NCBI GenBank assembly: GCA_028707125.1
Contig: JAQTUX010000002.1
Span: forward strand, 310,001 to 374,000
Source: Candidatus Omnitrophota bacterium
Lineage (GTDB): Bacteria; Omnitrophota; Gorgyraeia; Gygaellales; JAQTUX01
Direction of reading: 5' to 3'
Length of the DNA stretch: 64,000 nt
A program made the translations under genes and the position numbers. The notes under the pieces are model-generated. The model did not search any database. It was not told where the DNA came from and saw nothing but the letters and a program-made list of their open reading frames with translations. Below, one piece after another: positions 33,471 through 46,700 of this stretch (its first letter is position 1; every line of letters starts with the position of its first letter).

Positions 33471-34761
33471 TCAGTGCCGTCGTTCCTCTTCACTGTCCGC
33501 CCTGTTAACTGAAATCCGCAATATCCTTGCTACGGTATGCGCGCAATCCCTGCTTAACCCGAAATCAAAGAAGCAATCTGCAAGGCCGCGGTAGCCGAAC
33601 ATATCTCCTGGAATATAGCCAAACCCTGCGTTTAAGGCCTGCAGCACCTTCATCATGCGCTGCATATTATCCAACTCAGCATACGGCTTTTTCTCTTCCC
33701 CGCTTAACGCGACACCGGATTCATTCAGGATCTCCAGGGCAATGGTAATGGCGCCCCTGTTGATCTCGGGAGCGTATCCGTTTTTGTATCTGCCTGCGAT
33801 GCCGGCTAACCAATGTATTTTATTCTGCAGGTTTTCGGAGAGGGCGCTGATATCCGGCAGGCCCATACGCCCGCCGCGACGGGCATTGATAACCCCGTTG
33901 ATCAACTTAAGGATATTTCTCTCTCTTTCTTCATCCCGGGCCTCCGCCTCTTTCTCTACAGCCTCACAGCCGCCGTCTCTAAGGATATCATCAAACCTGA
34001 AAAACGGCTCATAAAACATTTCATCCTGTTTCTTGCCGGCCGCGACAACCAACAGCACAACCGGAGTTAATACCGCCGACAAAATGAAAAATCCGGCTAT
34101 GGTCCATTTTAACATATCCCACCAGCCCCACCCTCTTCCGAAGGCACCTGCTGCCTGCTCTGCCCCCAGGCAAATATCCGGAAACCCTAAGGCAAGAACG
34201 ATCAACGCGAGCGCGCATGCAGCATATTCTAAGGATATTCTATTTTTTGCAGATATCTCATTCAAGCTCTCATAAAAATATCTAATTGAGGCGCCCCGGG
34301 GATCGGCTATAACTGCCGCCATTCCCATGTCCGCCCCGTCTGCCGTTAAATCTGCATAATCCCCTATGCCAATGGAAGCGAATTTCTCTGCCACCGCCGC
34401 CTTAAATCTATCGGCCGCGCCCTTCAATCCCTGTTGATCACCTCCGGATTTGTAACCCGCGGCTAAGAAGTATAACTTGTAGTTACCCGGGGACAATTGG
34501 ATCCTGTCCGCTATCTGCCTGAAATGCTCATGGAATTTAACATTTAAAGAATTGAAATGCCCTACTCCGCATTCGTTATTTTCTGTATCCATTAAAATGA
34601 ATACTACGCAGTCAAAGGCGCCGAATGTCATCAGCGATTCATCCGACCATTTAAAATCATCCATGCCTACAGAATACCGCCCATCTCTGTATGTACCGCA
34701 AAACTCAAGCCATTGCGCCTCAGTCAATTCATTATCTATTATAATCTCTGCCTGCCGCTCA
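33471..34761 (-). other. Giant protein module 25: CheD-like domain and C-terminal membrane hairpin
   Basis: VGMDDFKWSDESLMTFGAFD followed by CVVFILMDTENNECGVGHF aligns with CheD, including its catalytic Cys (codon at 34608-34610) and His (codon at 34557-34559). LYFLAAGYKSGG and the helix after it match the second half. CheD deamidates glutamines in chemoreceptors. Two transmembrane helices (about 34025-34260) and a soluble helical tail of about 180 residues end the giant protein, which may therefore be membrane-anchored at its C-terminus. Confidence 0.68.
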
Positions 34762-37700
34762 TCCCCGCCCACCTCCCGGGTCGTGTCAAGGGGGCTGCTG
34801 GAGGCCTGCAACTTTTCAGCTAAGCGAGAAAAGCGGTCTATTCTGCAGCTTCTCGAATCGGCATTGCTGAACATGCTATCGATAAATCCATGCCAGTAAG
34901 AATCTATGCTTTTCTGGTCTTCTAAAGAATCTAAGAAGAGCGACTGGTTAGAATCGGGAAATCTTATCGGCTGGGGCAGAGAAGATACTGGCTTTAATAT
35001 GTTTATTAAATCCTCATTGCCATCCGACAACCCTTCTTTCGCGTGTACAATACGCTCCCAATCAATAACTACAAGCGGCACTCCCTGAAGGGCTGCCTTC
35101 AGAGCCGCGTCTACCGTCCCGCTCTCCCGCTTGCACTCAATAACTACGACAATATCGCATAACGCGGTAGTGACGGCGTTTCTTGCAAGGGCAAGATCTA
35201 TATCGGGAAGACAACGTCTCTGTTCCACCCAAACTATCGCACCGTTATTGATTATTTGCTGTCTCGATGCTGGTTTCTTAAACACGCCTATCCCGCTTCC
35301 ACTCCAGGGTTTGACGGCTATTGTGGTGCCTCCATTATCAATAGCTGCCTCATGGGCCGCTTCATCTATTCCGTAGGCACCGCCGGATACTACTGCAGCA
35401 GTAATACCCTTATTGGCCGCGTAACTGAAAGTAGAGCGCACCAATATGTCGGACAAAAGACGACCGTCTGGGCTAGACTTAGTTGCGCTACCGATAATCC
35501 CTATGGTTAAATCCTGATTCAATACCGCCTTTACATCCCTGGATGAACTAACCATTAAATGTGCCGGTGGAAAAACCTCGTCTATTTCGTAGGGGGTAGC
35601 GGGGATTCTTTTTAGTTTTCTGGCACGTATAACTTCAGGCCATGGATTCCGCATAGCCGTTAAACATTCTGCTACTTCCATTAATCTCTCGACATCCATA
35701 AAACTAATTTCCCCAACCGGGCTGCTGGAGGCCGGTCCCGACATGGCTTTCATGGCTTCCCCCAAATATCGTATAGTCCTACGCGGATCAAACCTATCGC
35801 TGCCGTCAGGATCAACTCTTAAGCCGCTTTCGGCATCTATATTAAAAGGCAGTACGGCATTTAAACCTGCCCTTATTTCCCGGATTTTTCTATCTACATT
35901 TGTATCATCTAACCCCCCTGCGACGCCTATGCTTAAACGCGGATACGCCTCTCTGATGGAATTGATCAATCCCGACGCGATCCCGCTATCTAATTCCTTG
36001 CCTGTGCCTAAACTTATGTCCAATAAGATCGCGTCTATATGCCCCTGATAAGCCTTCAGGTAACTAACTGCTTCTACTTTTACATTCGCGAATCGGTCTA
36101 ATTGGACCTGAAGTATAACCTTGACTCCGATCTTTCTTATTGCATCCATCTGCGCGGCATCAATATCATCGCCAAATAAATTTATTTGAACCGCATCAGG
36201 CAATTGGTTTGATTCGTTTAATTGCCTGATAATATCGGTTAACATATTATCGCTTTTGGAGTGCTTGGAATAATGAACACAGCTCAGCAGGCCGGATCGC
36301 CTTAGTTTTTTCAAAATATTCTTCATTTCTTCAATATCAGTTATATAACGATTAGGATGCTTGCCAGACATGCTTTTTCCATCATCTACTATAAGAAGCC
36401 CTGCCATGGCTGAAACACCTTCAGTAGTTGCCTTGTGCAGTCCCTTCACTTTCGCGACTAAACTACAAACATCTGCTATTGAAGCTATGCCCGCGACACC
36501 AATATAGCATTTGAATGATCCCTCAAAGATGGCGAATTTATTTATATCCCCACCCCCCTCCTGCTTCGTGGCAAGCGGGCTGCTGGAAGCGACCGAACAA
36601 AGAGCATCTATTATTGCCTCAATGTTTTGGATGGGGGTGCGCGCAGGAGTATCGCAGGCAATGCTAAACACCATTTGACCTGCCTCTATATATTGCGCGT
36701 ACCGCGCTGAATTCCCTGCTATCAATTCCCGTATTTGCGCGCAAGTCAAATCGGGTAAACGCGCCGCGGGGATTGAACCCATCACAACTGCCTTTTCCGC
36801 CAAATACCTTAGATGCTCCGCGAAACCTATTACCTCATCCACATGAAAAGCGTCCACTTCCAGTGCTGCCAGCGCCTGCATAAATTTATTTTGATACAAA
36901 CTGGAATTACCGCAGTTGTGGTAAACCGCTCTCTTCTTTAACTCCTTTATCCTGGCGGCCGATCTTCCTGCTAAGGCAAAAATAAATTTCCTGCCCCTCG
37001 GCGGGCCAAGAAGCTCAAAAACCGGCCCGGAATAAGGATCAAGAATGATCATCACATCGGCACCGGCGGCAATTGCCTGCTCGGCATATCGGATGCTTAC
37101 CGCAGTGCAATAGTCAAATAACACCCCCACCGTCTCTGTTTGATATACTACCTCCGTGGCCATATCGTTTAACTTCTGCAGTACGCAAGCAAGGGTAGCC
37201 GGACCCATTACATAGGCAATGCGCGGAACATCCGGCAGCATCTGCCTAAAATGCCTTAGCGCATCAAGATACACCTTAGCGCGCCCATCTTTCTCAAAAT
37301 CAGGAACTAGCAGCTTGGACACGTTTTCTGCAGTGAAGGTAAATGAATCATCAAGAAGATAATTATCTGCACCTTGTTTGATAGTACCTTCCCGCTCATC
37401 ATAAACTGCCTTGATCTCTGGCGCCCCAAGGTGCCTGTTGACAAGCGAAACAGTCTCGGGAAATAAAACTAGATCCATTGCCGTAAGCACGTACGGCAGA
37501 CGGAAACGCCTGTGCAAATATTCCATTAACTGAATCTGCGCATCTGCCTGATTCGTAGCCTGCCGGACAGTATAGCTGGCCGCCCCCTCCCGCGCCATAT
37601 ATCTCAATCCCGCCAAGCCCAGGGTCAGAAACGGCTGCCGTGTTTGCGCCCAGACACGCAAGATATCATCCTCCGCCCCGCCCCCCGCCTGCGACGGGGC

Positions 37701-40700
37701 AAGGGGACTGCTGGAGGACTGCTGCAAACCGGTCAAGTTACTATATGATAATTTCCCACCATTTGGCCGAGACTCGTTCACCGATGAGGAATCAGAGGCA
37801 GGAGGGTTATTCCCGGCCGCTTCAAACCGCGCCTTTAACTCATTTGTTTCATCCCGGCTCAAAGGAAGATAGATGATCCGGGAACCTATCTGGATTCCCG
37901 GGGTTCCGGGGACGGTTCTCTCGCCTGTATCCCTTTCCGGCGCAGAGGATTGCGAGGATTCTGTTATATCCGCGCTACTGGAGGCCCGTCCCTCTCCGGC
38001 CATAGCCGCGGGACAGGATTGATTAAGAAATTCCTCTGCCTCCCCTATCCTCTTTCTTCCAATTAAGATTGCTAAAATGTTTTGGAGCTCAAAATTTGTC
38101 AGCTCTCTCTTCCTGGCCACGGAATGTACCCGCTGACCACGGATCCATTCTTCATAATGAAATCCATCAAGAGTCCCCCCAAATCTGGGAACAAGACCAG
38201 CTCCATGGAGCCGCCGGATAGCATCCACCTGTTTTGATCCGGACATCCCGATCTGTTTGACAGCCATGGATTCGCGGCCGCTTCTCCCTGCACCGTGCCT
38301 CTTCAGAATTAACTCTAATCGGAAAACGGCTTTTTCGGTTGCCGTTATGAACCTAGCTTTTGCTGCGCCTATGTCTCTATGACGCGCGGCAAGCCCTGCC
38401 CTTTCTGCAATCTCATCATTGGCCCAGGTAAACTCTGCCTTTACCGCCCCGATCCGCTTTTCTACGCAGGGATAGTCTTTTTCGCTTTCTTCTGCCGCGG
38501 AAGAGGAACTTGGCACTTCCGGCTCCAGAAGGTATTGCGGCCCCTCTGCTGCCTGCCAAAATCTGTCCCATGAGACCTCATCCTGCGCGGCAGCAAGCGA
38601 TCTGAATGCCTCACAAAGAACTTGTAAATCTTTGATTTTTTCGGTGGAAATTCCCAACTCCTCCCCCAAGAAAGCTTCCAAATTACCTGGGCTGACGGCT
38701 TTGCATGCGGCATCCCTTCTTAGCCGATTCATCCGGTAGATCAGACGCTGCTTTCTTCCCGAGATTGAAAAGTTACGGCAAATATAATCTTCGATGAATC
38801 TTCTTATCGCATTTTTGGCTCCGTTGACAAATACGGCACCGTTAATGCCGCCGCATCTTGAATCCCACTTCCGAACAATATCTATAAGCCAAACCAATAC
38901 TTCATTATACAGATCATCATATTCCACACCTAAACTGTACATATGACGGGAATAGTTATAAATCACGGTTTCGACCTGCCTTATTTTCATTGCCTCCCGA
39001 GCCAATTGGATCATCGGCTCGGTGGCTTCTTGAGGAATAATCCGCGCCATTTCGCCGGCATTTGCCTTTTCCCATTTGTATTCCCTGCCTTCGGCATTGA
39101 TATAGACGTAGAAAACTTTCGGCCTGCCTTTATCTAACTCTATCTTTATCGGCGCTGCCTCGCTGTTGGGATAAAAATAATTGCTTTCACCCAGCCTTAA
39201 GCCGCCCCATCCATTCATGGTGATGCCGCCCTCGATAATGCCGGTGAATACATTCCGGGTTACCCATTTGTCTATATTGCTCAACTGCCATCCGCGCGTT
39301 TCAACCGGAGGAAAAATATTGACGATCTTGCCTTTATTATCCCTTGCCAGAACATAAGGATATTCGTGAGGGCTCTTTTTGGCGGGGTCGTTTACTGTAA
39401 CCCCGATACAGATATCGCCTTCATATTTCGGGATGACAGTTACGCCGCCTTCCAGGCAAAGCTCCAGACACCTGCCGTGTTCACCGCCGGAAGCCAAAAT
39501 CCGCTCTATTTTTATGCCCGAATATTCATAAGGGATGAATCTCACGGGTTTTCTTTTCCTGCCTTTATTCGTGTGGCTGAAGAATGCGAAATAGGCGGAT
39601 CTTAAACCGGTAATCACTATTCTATCTTCGGGTTTGGATCTTTTCAGCTGGCTAACGAGATTCTGCTTTCTCGTTGAAAAAATTAATTCGCCGTTAAGCC
39701 AAAACAGGACAAACGGTTCCCAATCGCCCCACTTGCCGTTACCGCGCTTTTCTCTGATGGCGGTAATTATGCCGTTATCGGAATATCTATACCTGAACGC
39801 AAGTCTGGGGCGCCCGCGGCTTTCAGGGAAGAGGCCCCTTATAATACGATTGCCGCATACTAATAACGCGATCCTCCTCTGGGCCTCACTAAAACGATGC
39901 CTCTGCTTATTAAATATTACGAAACCGTTGTATCCTGTTTTAGAAATAATGATCAATTTTCTTCCTGTATCAACGCTGAACTCAGCCGGAGGTATGCCTC
40001 CCAGGTAAGAACGAACCGGCGTAAGCGTCTCGGGGTCGCATATAATACGATAACTATACGTGCGGGGATTTCTGCCTTCTTTGTATATTGTCGCGGAAGT
40101 AATAATTCCCAGGGCCTTCTTACTGCTGCGCTTGAAAACTATACACTCTTGTTCAGAAAATATGAGCCGTATGCATAAGCCGTCTCTTATCTCTGCCAAA
40201 GCCATGCGTTTTTTAAATTCTATGGGGACAGATAACCGAGCATCCTCCAAAAGCCGGGCTGCGCTGCTCAAGTTTACATAGCATGGCATATAGACAGGCC
40301 CTTTGCCGCTCTCTGTTCTTAACTGTCTCTTGAAGTTAAAAGACAACGCTTGGAAAGTAAGAAGTATTTCGCCCTTCTCATTAAAGGCGCAGCGCTGGCT
40401 ACGAGGGCCCCACTCTCGCATAATCTTTAAATATTCCGCTATTTTCGCCGCCCCGCCCCCCGCCTGCGACGGGGCAGGCGCGCTGCTGGAAGCGCCGCCC
40501 TGTGGCTGGCCTTCGGTGTAACAATCGCCGTCGGGGCTGCCGAAAACCATTATCTTACCTTTTTCTTCGCCTAACCTTGCGATAATCCCTCCTTCTTCCA
40601 ATAGCCGATGGATCTGCTCTCTTTTGCCGTTTTCAATCCCCGAAATCACTTCCGCCGGATTATCCGCGCTGCGATAATACTCAATAGTATAATTTTTGTT

Positions 40701-43700
40701 TAAAACCAGAGATACGCCCTGGGCATCTTCGCCGTTTCCCGGGACGAGGATATTCTTATAGTCGCTGCTGTTTCTAAAGAATGCCTCGGGCAACCAACTG
40801 CCGTACAATTCAGCCAGCATCTTCTCAACGTACTCAATATGGTAGATGCCGATGTTGCGGATGACCTTTGCTGTCTGCGCATCCCTTATTTTCCGCTCAT
40901 AAAACACCCTGGACACAAAATACAGCAGAAGGTGATTGAGTGCGTGGGAATCTTTTGCCAGTTCATCAATTAAATCAGGGGCATAGTTAAAGTCATCGCA
41001 CATATGCAGGTATCTGAGGATATAATAGTGCAAACTATAATTCTGGCTGTAATGCCTGAAGAAACAGGGCAGCAGGCCATCCCTGATAAAATTCCGTAAG
41101 GTAAGCTCTTTTCCGTTTAAATACTGCAACAGCGCGGATAAAGCCAGTTCTGAAGACTCGCCCTTCTGAAGATCAAATATTTTCAGCAGGCGTTCATATT
41201 TTCCTTTTTGCTCCAAGGAGCTAATTAGTTGCCTTACTTCGCTCGATGCATCTTCAGAAGCATAAAGGAGGTTGCATAAATTGATAAGTTCGGCGTCAAA
41301 AACTAACGCCGATTCTCTCTCCGCTTCGCTTAAACTATCATATTTTCCCTGCATAGATAATCCCAATAATAAATCTATGATTTTCTGCTTGTTATGCGCG
41401 CGCGCTGCGTCCAAAAGCGCACAACCGTCTTTCTTAAACATATGGACGATTCGCTCTTTCAAGACAAGTATATCTTCCGTTCCTGATGCCGCATTTTGCA
41501 TAAGTCCAAACAGTCGCTCTTCCTGCGACACGAGCGACTCCTGCGCTCCCGCGTCCTGCGGGGCAGCCGCGCTGCTGGAGACGACTGAAGACGGCATACC
41601 GCCATCCCGGCACATTCCACCTACTAGGGAAGACGACTCTCCCGGACTGCCGGGGGTGACTTGTGATCTCGCCGGTGAAGTAGATCTAACTGCGGTAGTA
41701 CCGGCAGCAAATCTCAACCAATCCTCCACGCTGCTTTCCATCATGGGGCCAACCCGAGGGTTAACAGCCAAAACCTCATCTTTAAACCGAAAACACAACT
41801 TGTACAACCCTCCGCTTAAAAGCGCGTTGGCGAGCCCCTTGTGCTCAATGCCTTTAAGACGATACAGCCGCAGAAACCCGTTTACCATGTTCATAAAAAG
41901 CGAATTATTGCCGTATCTGAATATATAATCTCCGTTATCCCTGTATTCTTCACTATAGAATTCGGCAATATGCGAAAGTAACCGGCAAACTATCAGTTCT
42001 GATAAAGGAAACAATAAACAACAGGCCAATTTTATCCCTGCCCCCTCTAGGGCCTGCGGATGGCAATGCTCTTGCCCTGCCATCTGTTGTGCCAGCGTTA
42101 CGCGTATATCTTCCGGAAACATATCTATATTCATATGGGGCGGATAATATATACGCTTCGTATCAGATTCATCCGCACTTAAAATTAAGATGCGGTGCAG
42201 CTGCCGCATTTCATCTGCGATTTTATGAGAAGCAACGAACCCCCTACGGCAATTATCTATGATCTGTTTCACTAACAAGAGGAATCTCTGCCGGACCGCC
42301 TCAGAATTGCGCTTTAAATTTAGCTGATTACGGCTTTTGGGCTCGGGCTCTGCTTGTGCGTCATACACAAGTTCATCCCACGGCACTTCTGCCGCATATT
42401 CAAAATCAACCAACCCTGTATACGCTATCTGACACGAGCTTCCTCCTGTCTCTGTTATGGGGAAGCCAATTTCCGGATTACCGATGGACAACGACCCCCC
42501 CATGGGGCTGATAGGTTTAGATAGCCACCATTTTTCGGAATCGGGAAACCCTCCTCTTCCAGAGGATTCAAAAGCCGTACCGGCGTCAACATATCTATTC
42601 CGACACACTTCCCCTAACGGCTTACCGCGGTAGTATCTGGATGGACCGCTACGCCTTTCCCCACCCACGCTGCTGGAGGCCTTAGGGCGCCTTCTTACAA
42701 CCGCGCCTCCGTTCAACTCCGGTATGCCCGCGGCGACCTTACCAAGAACAGTAAAGAACTGTTCAACCTGCTCCTTAAAATAAGACAAATAAACCAAAAC
42801 GGATTCGGGTTCTCTTATTTCCATAGAAACACACTTTGAGACAATCCTTTTCCTGAAAACGCTGATGAGCTCTAACTGGCTATCTTTCAAAGACAATATA
42901 CCGGACAATATCTCAATAGGGCTGATCTCGCCCGATTTCTCAAGCAATAAATCTCCTTCCATCTGGCCTTCCGTATAAAATCTGTAGAGAAAATCATCCA
43001 ATAGCGGCCTTATCTCTGAAGTGTCTATATGTAACAAACCTATTTTAAAATAAAACGCTGTCAATAGATCCTTCAGCCAGTCATTATAAAAGCGGGTTAT
43101 GTCACCGATCAATGATCTAAGGGATATCTCTCTATCCTGCCCTTCAGCCGGGCGAAAACTCTTTATATTATTTAACCATATGCATCCATTGCCACCCTGC
43201 CCTTTTATCGCGCCCGGGCTGCTGGCAGAGGCAATATCATTGATCCGCGCCAAAAGCTCCTTCCATCTATAATTTAATTCTTCCCTTGTTATCTTTATAA
43301 TCGTTATCCCCAATATATCGGCTCGGGTCCCGGAACTTAAAATGTCGTTTATGAAGCCGCCGAAACAATCATCAAGCATAATTATGATTCTTATCGCTGC
43401 CTGATCCTGATCCGATAATACGATTTCCCTATTCCCAAGCAACCTTGATGATAGTAAATTGGAATCGCCTGTCCTCTTGCCCATAAGTGGGGAGCCCTTG
43501 CCGGGCCCCTCCTCTATCCTTAATAAAGACGCTGCGCAGCTGACAACCTGCCAGCGCGCGTCGCTTTCAACTAACTTTATTGCCAGGCGGCTCTTGCCGC
43601 TGCCGAAATCCCCCAGAAGCTTTACCCCAATACCGCCATTAAACAACAAAAGTTCTCCATTAACCCAATGCCATCCAACATTAGCCGCCCCGCCCCCCGC

Positions 43701-46700
43701 CTGCGGCGAGGCAGGCGCGCTGCTGGAGGCGCCTTGGAAAATAATTGACCCTGGCCTGCTCCATCCATCTTGCGCCCAAGCAGGGACGCATATACAAAAA
43801 TCGCTAAATTCCCCCTGACAGGTAATTACGGCGCCTCCTTTAATACCTGACAACATCATATCGGCATCGCCCAATAAAAAGGCATCCCCCACATATTCCT
43901 GTAAAGCCATCCTGACCTGATAGAGCTGATTTACATCTATGGCGGTAAACGTCTTATTCATAAAGACTGCCGCCGACCCTCTTAAAGACGCCAATATACC
44001 ATCGTCGCTCGCGTCACCCTGCCTGACAGAGAAACTACTCTGCGTCAATTGCCGATGTTTATTCAAAGTATCAATGATACCGGCCGCTCTTTTCTCATAC
44101 CCGGCCGCCTTTTCTTTAAAACCTTCGGTCAATAGATGGTCTCCTAGCGCGAATGGCGATTGGCCGGAAAGCCGCTTTTGCGCTTCACTGACAAACGCTG
44201 GCGTCATCTCGATGCCATCTAACACGATATGCCACCGCTCCACATCTCCCCATCCCTTATTATTCTCAAATGCCTGGATTATTGCCGCGAGAATAGTGGC
44301 CATTTCTTCTCCAGTCGCGGGGCCGATGATTGACAAACGTATATAACTTTGGGCCATGCCCTGTGCCACTATTAACGGCAGAACCCGGCACTGAAAATAT
44401 TCGATTTGCCGCCGATGCCTGCCAAGATACGAGAAACGGGCATCCGCGTGTACGGCGCCAAACCATTCCACATTCCAAGGATGCGAATTCCCCCATAAAG
44501 GTCGTTGGAACACGGGTGCATCCTTACCTGGTTCCCCGCCCCCCTCCTGGGTCGGGGCAGGCCCCGCCTTCGGCGGGACAAGCGGGCTGCTGGAGGCATG
44601 CTGCGAGCCGACCGGGTTGCTAGATGAGAATTCTTCACTATATGACTGCAACTCGTTTACCGGCGAGGAGCCAGAGGCAGAAGGACCGTACCCGGCTACT
44701 TCAAGCCGCGCCCTATCAAGGATTTCTATTATGCCTAATTTTTGCAATTCGCTTCCTGTCTCTTCTGGATCCTTAGCGTGTTGAAGGATAGCGGAAATCT
44801 GCCTATTTACAGCCGGGATCATAACTGTCTCAATCGGGATTAAACCGCTTCTATAATCCTGTATGGACTGATGGATTACGCTATAGATCTTATCCGTTAA
44901 TCTTAAGCCATATTGATACTTGAGCCTTAATATCCTTGTCAGCGTACTGAGGGTAAGGTTCCTTCCATTCCCCGCCATACTAACCTCGCCTTTTAAAAGA
45001 GCGGTCAAGCCCTCTGTGTGCCCATAAATATTACCCTCTGCGTCCAAGGCCATCATCAGCAAGGTTGGGCCTGATTCCGCGAAGAGTTCTCTGGTCCGCG
45101 GGTCTACTACAATCCTGCGAAGTAAAACCTCTGTTCCGCTGTTCGTGATTCCCTGCATCGGACCTGCGTATTGAATTTCAACTCCGTTAAATTCGGCCTT
45201 TCTAGTCGCTCTGGCAGGACATAATAAATCATCCGCGCTGACCCCGAGGGCTTGTGAAATCCTGTCCAACACCCCCATGGCGTATCTGTGAATTCTATAA
45301 TTATCTTGAGCCTCGTCACGGCTAAGCGCATTCCTCTCACTCTCATTGAAATCCATCATGATGCTGACATCTATATCACCCAGTATCTCACCGAAGAAAA
45401 TATCCCTCACCCCTCCCCCAACAACAACAATGTCCCTATCTAAGCCTTGGTCCTTCAAGAAAGAAAAAAACGCCCTTAATCTATCATCTTTTATGTCTCC
45501 TATGTTTACCTTGCCGTTATTTATGGCTTGGCGCACAAGCCGCTCATCAAGGCCGTTCACATCAGCAACCTTAATTATTTGTTGAACATCCAAAACTGCT
45601 TTTGCCTTCTCTAAAGAATTAAGGCATCTTCGCAGCTCCCCCACCCTGCCGTTTAATTCTCCTACTTCCGGATTTTCTACTTCACCGCTTACCTCTACGA
45701 GCGTTCCATTATGCTCTGTGCCCACCCATTCCGTCCAAGTACCCATTATTTCTCTCGGGACCTCTTGAAGCCTGCGTTCAGCCCACAATAAATGCTTCCT
45801 AATGGACGGTATAGCCGAAGGATCATTCATAAGTACGAGGCTCCATGCCAGATAAAGCCCCCCATCAACGTCGAACATCTCTATTAATGGTTTCACAGCC
45901 CTATGGTCCTTCAGTTCTCTGAGAACCCATATGGCGTTGAAACGAATGCGGGCATTCTTATGGCTCAGGGCTTCTATCAATATGGAGACGACATCTATAT
46001 CCTTGCCTACCTCTCCTATTCCATCTATCGCTTTATAGGGCCATTCCTCTAAAAGATAGGCATATACTTTTGCCCTTGGGGTCCCTATTCCTGATAATGC
46101 TTCTCCGATTGCTCCATTGATAATCGTTTTATACAACCACGCGTCTTCCGTAGAAAAAATGCTCCGCCCAGTATCGCGAATGGCCGCAATCAGTAAATCT
46201 ACTACGCGGGGATCGCGGATTTGCCGGATCTTTTCGAGGGATTCATGATCAACCTCTGCATCACGCCGGCAGAGTAGGTCTCCTATGGATTCCTCAGCCG
46301 GGCTGCCGGAGGCGCCAGAAGACTCCAAAGCCATCACAAGATCGGAATCACCGATAAGCGCCCTTAACAAGTATGGCCATTCGATTCTCATCCACCTGAT
46401 TGCCTTAATATCGCCGTTTAATGCCTGCCGGACCATGGATTGTTTCTGCGCGTCCCCGGGAAAGGTCAACTCTATCATCTCGTCGGCGATACCAACAATG
46501 GACTCCGGCCTGAATCCATATACCAGCCATAAATGCATAGCCATTAATCTGTCACGGTCCTCCTGCTCGGCCATAGAGATGCGCGATCTGTATTCTCTAT
46601 CTTGCCGCTCATCCCATTCGCTCTGATGCGCCCCTGTCTCTTTTTGATACATATCGGCAATAACCTGTTCATCATAATCATACCTCAAGGCGCGGTTACT

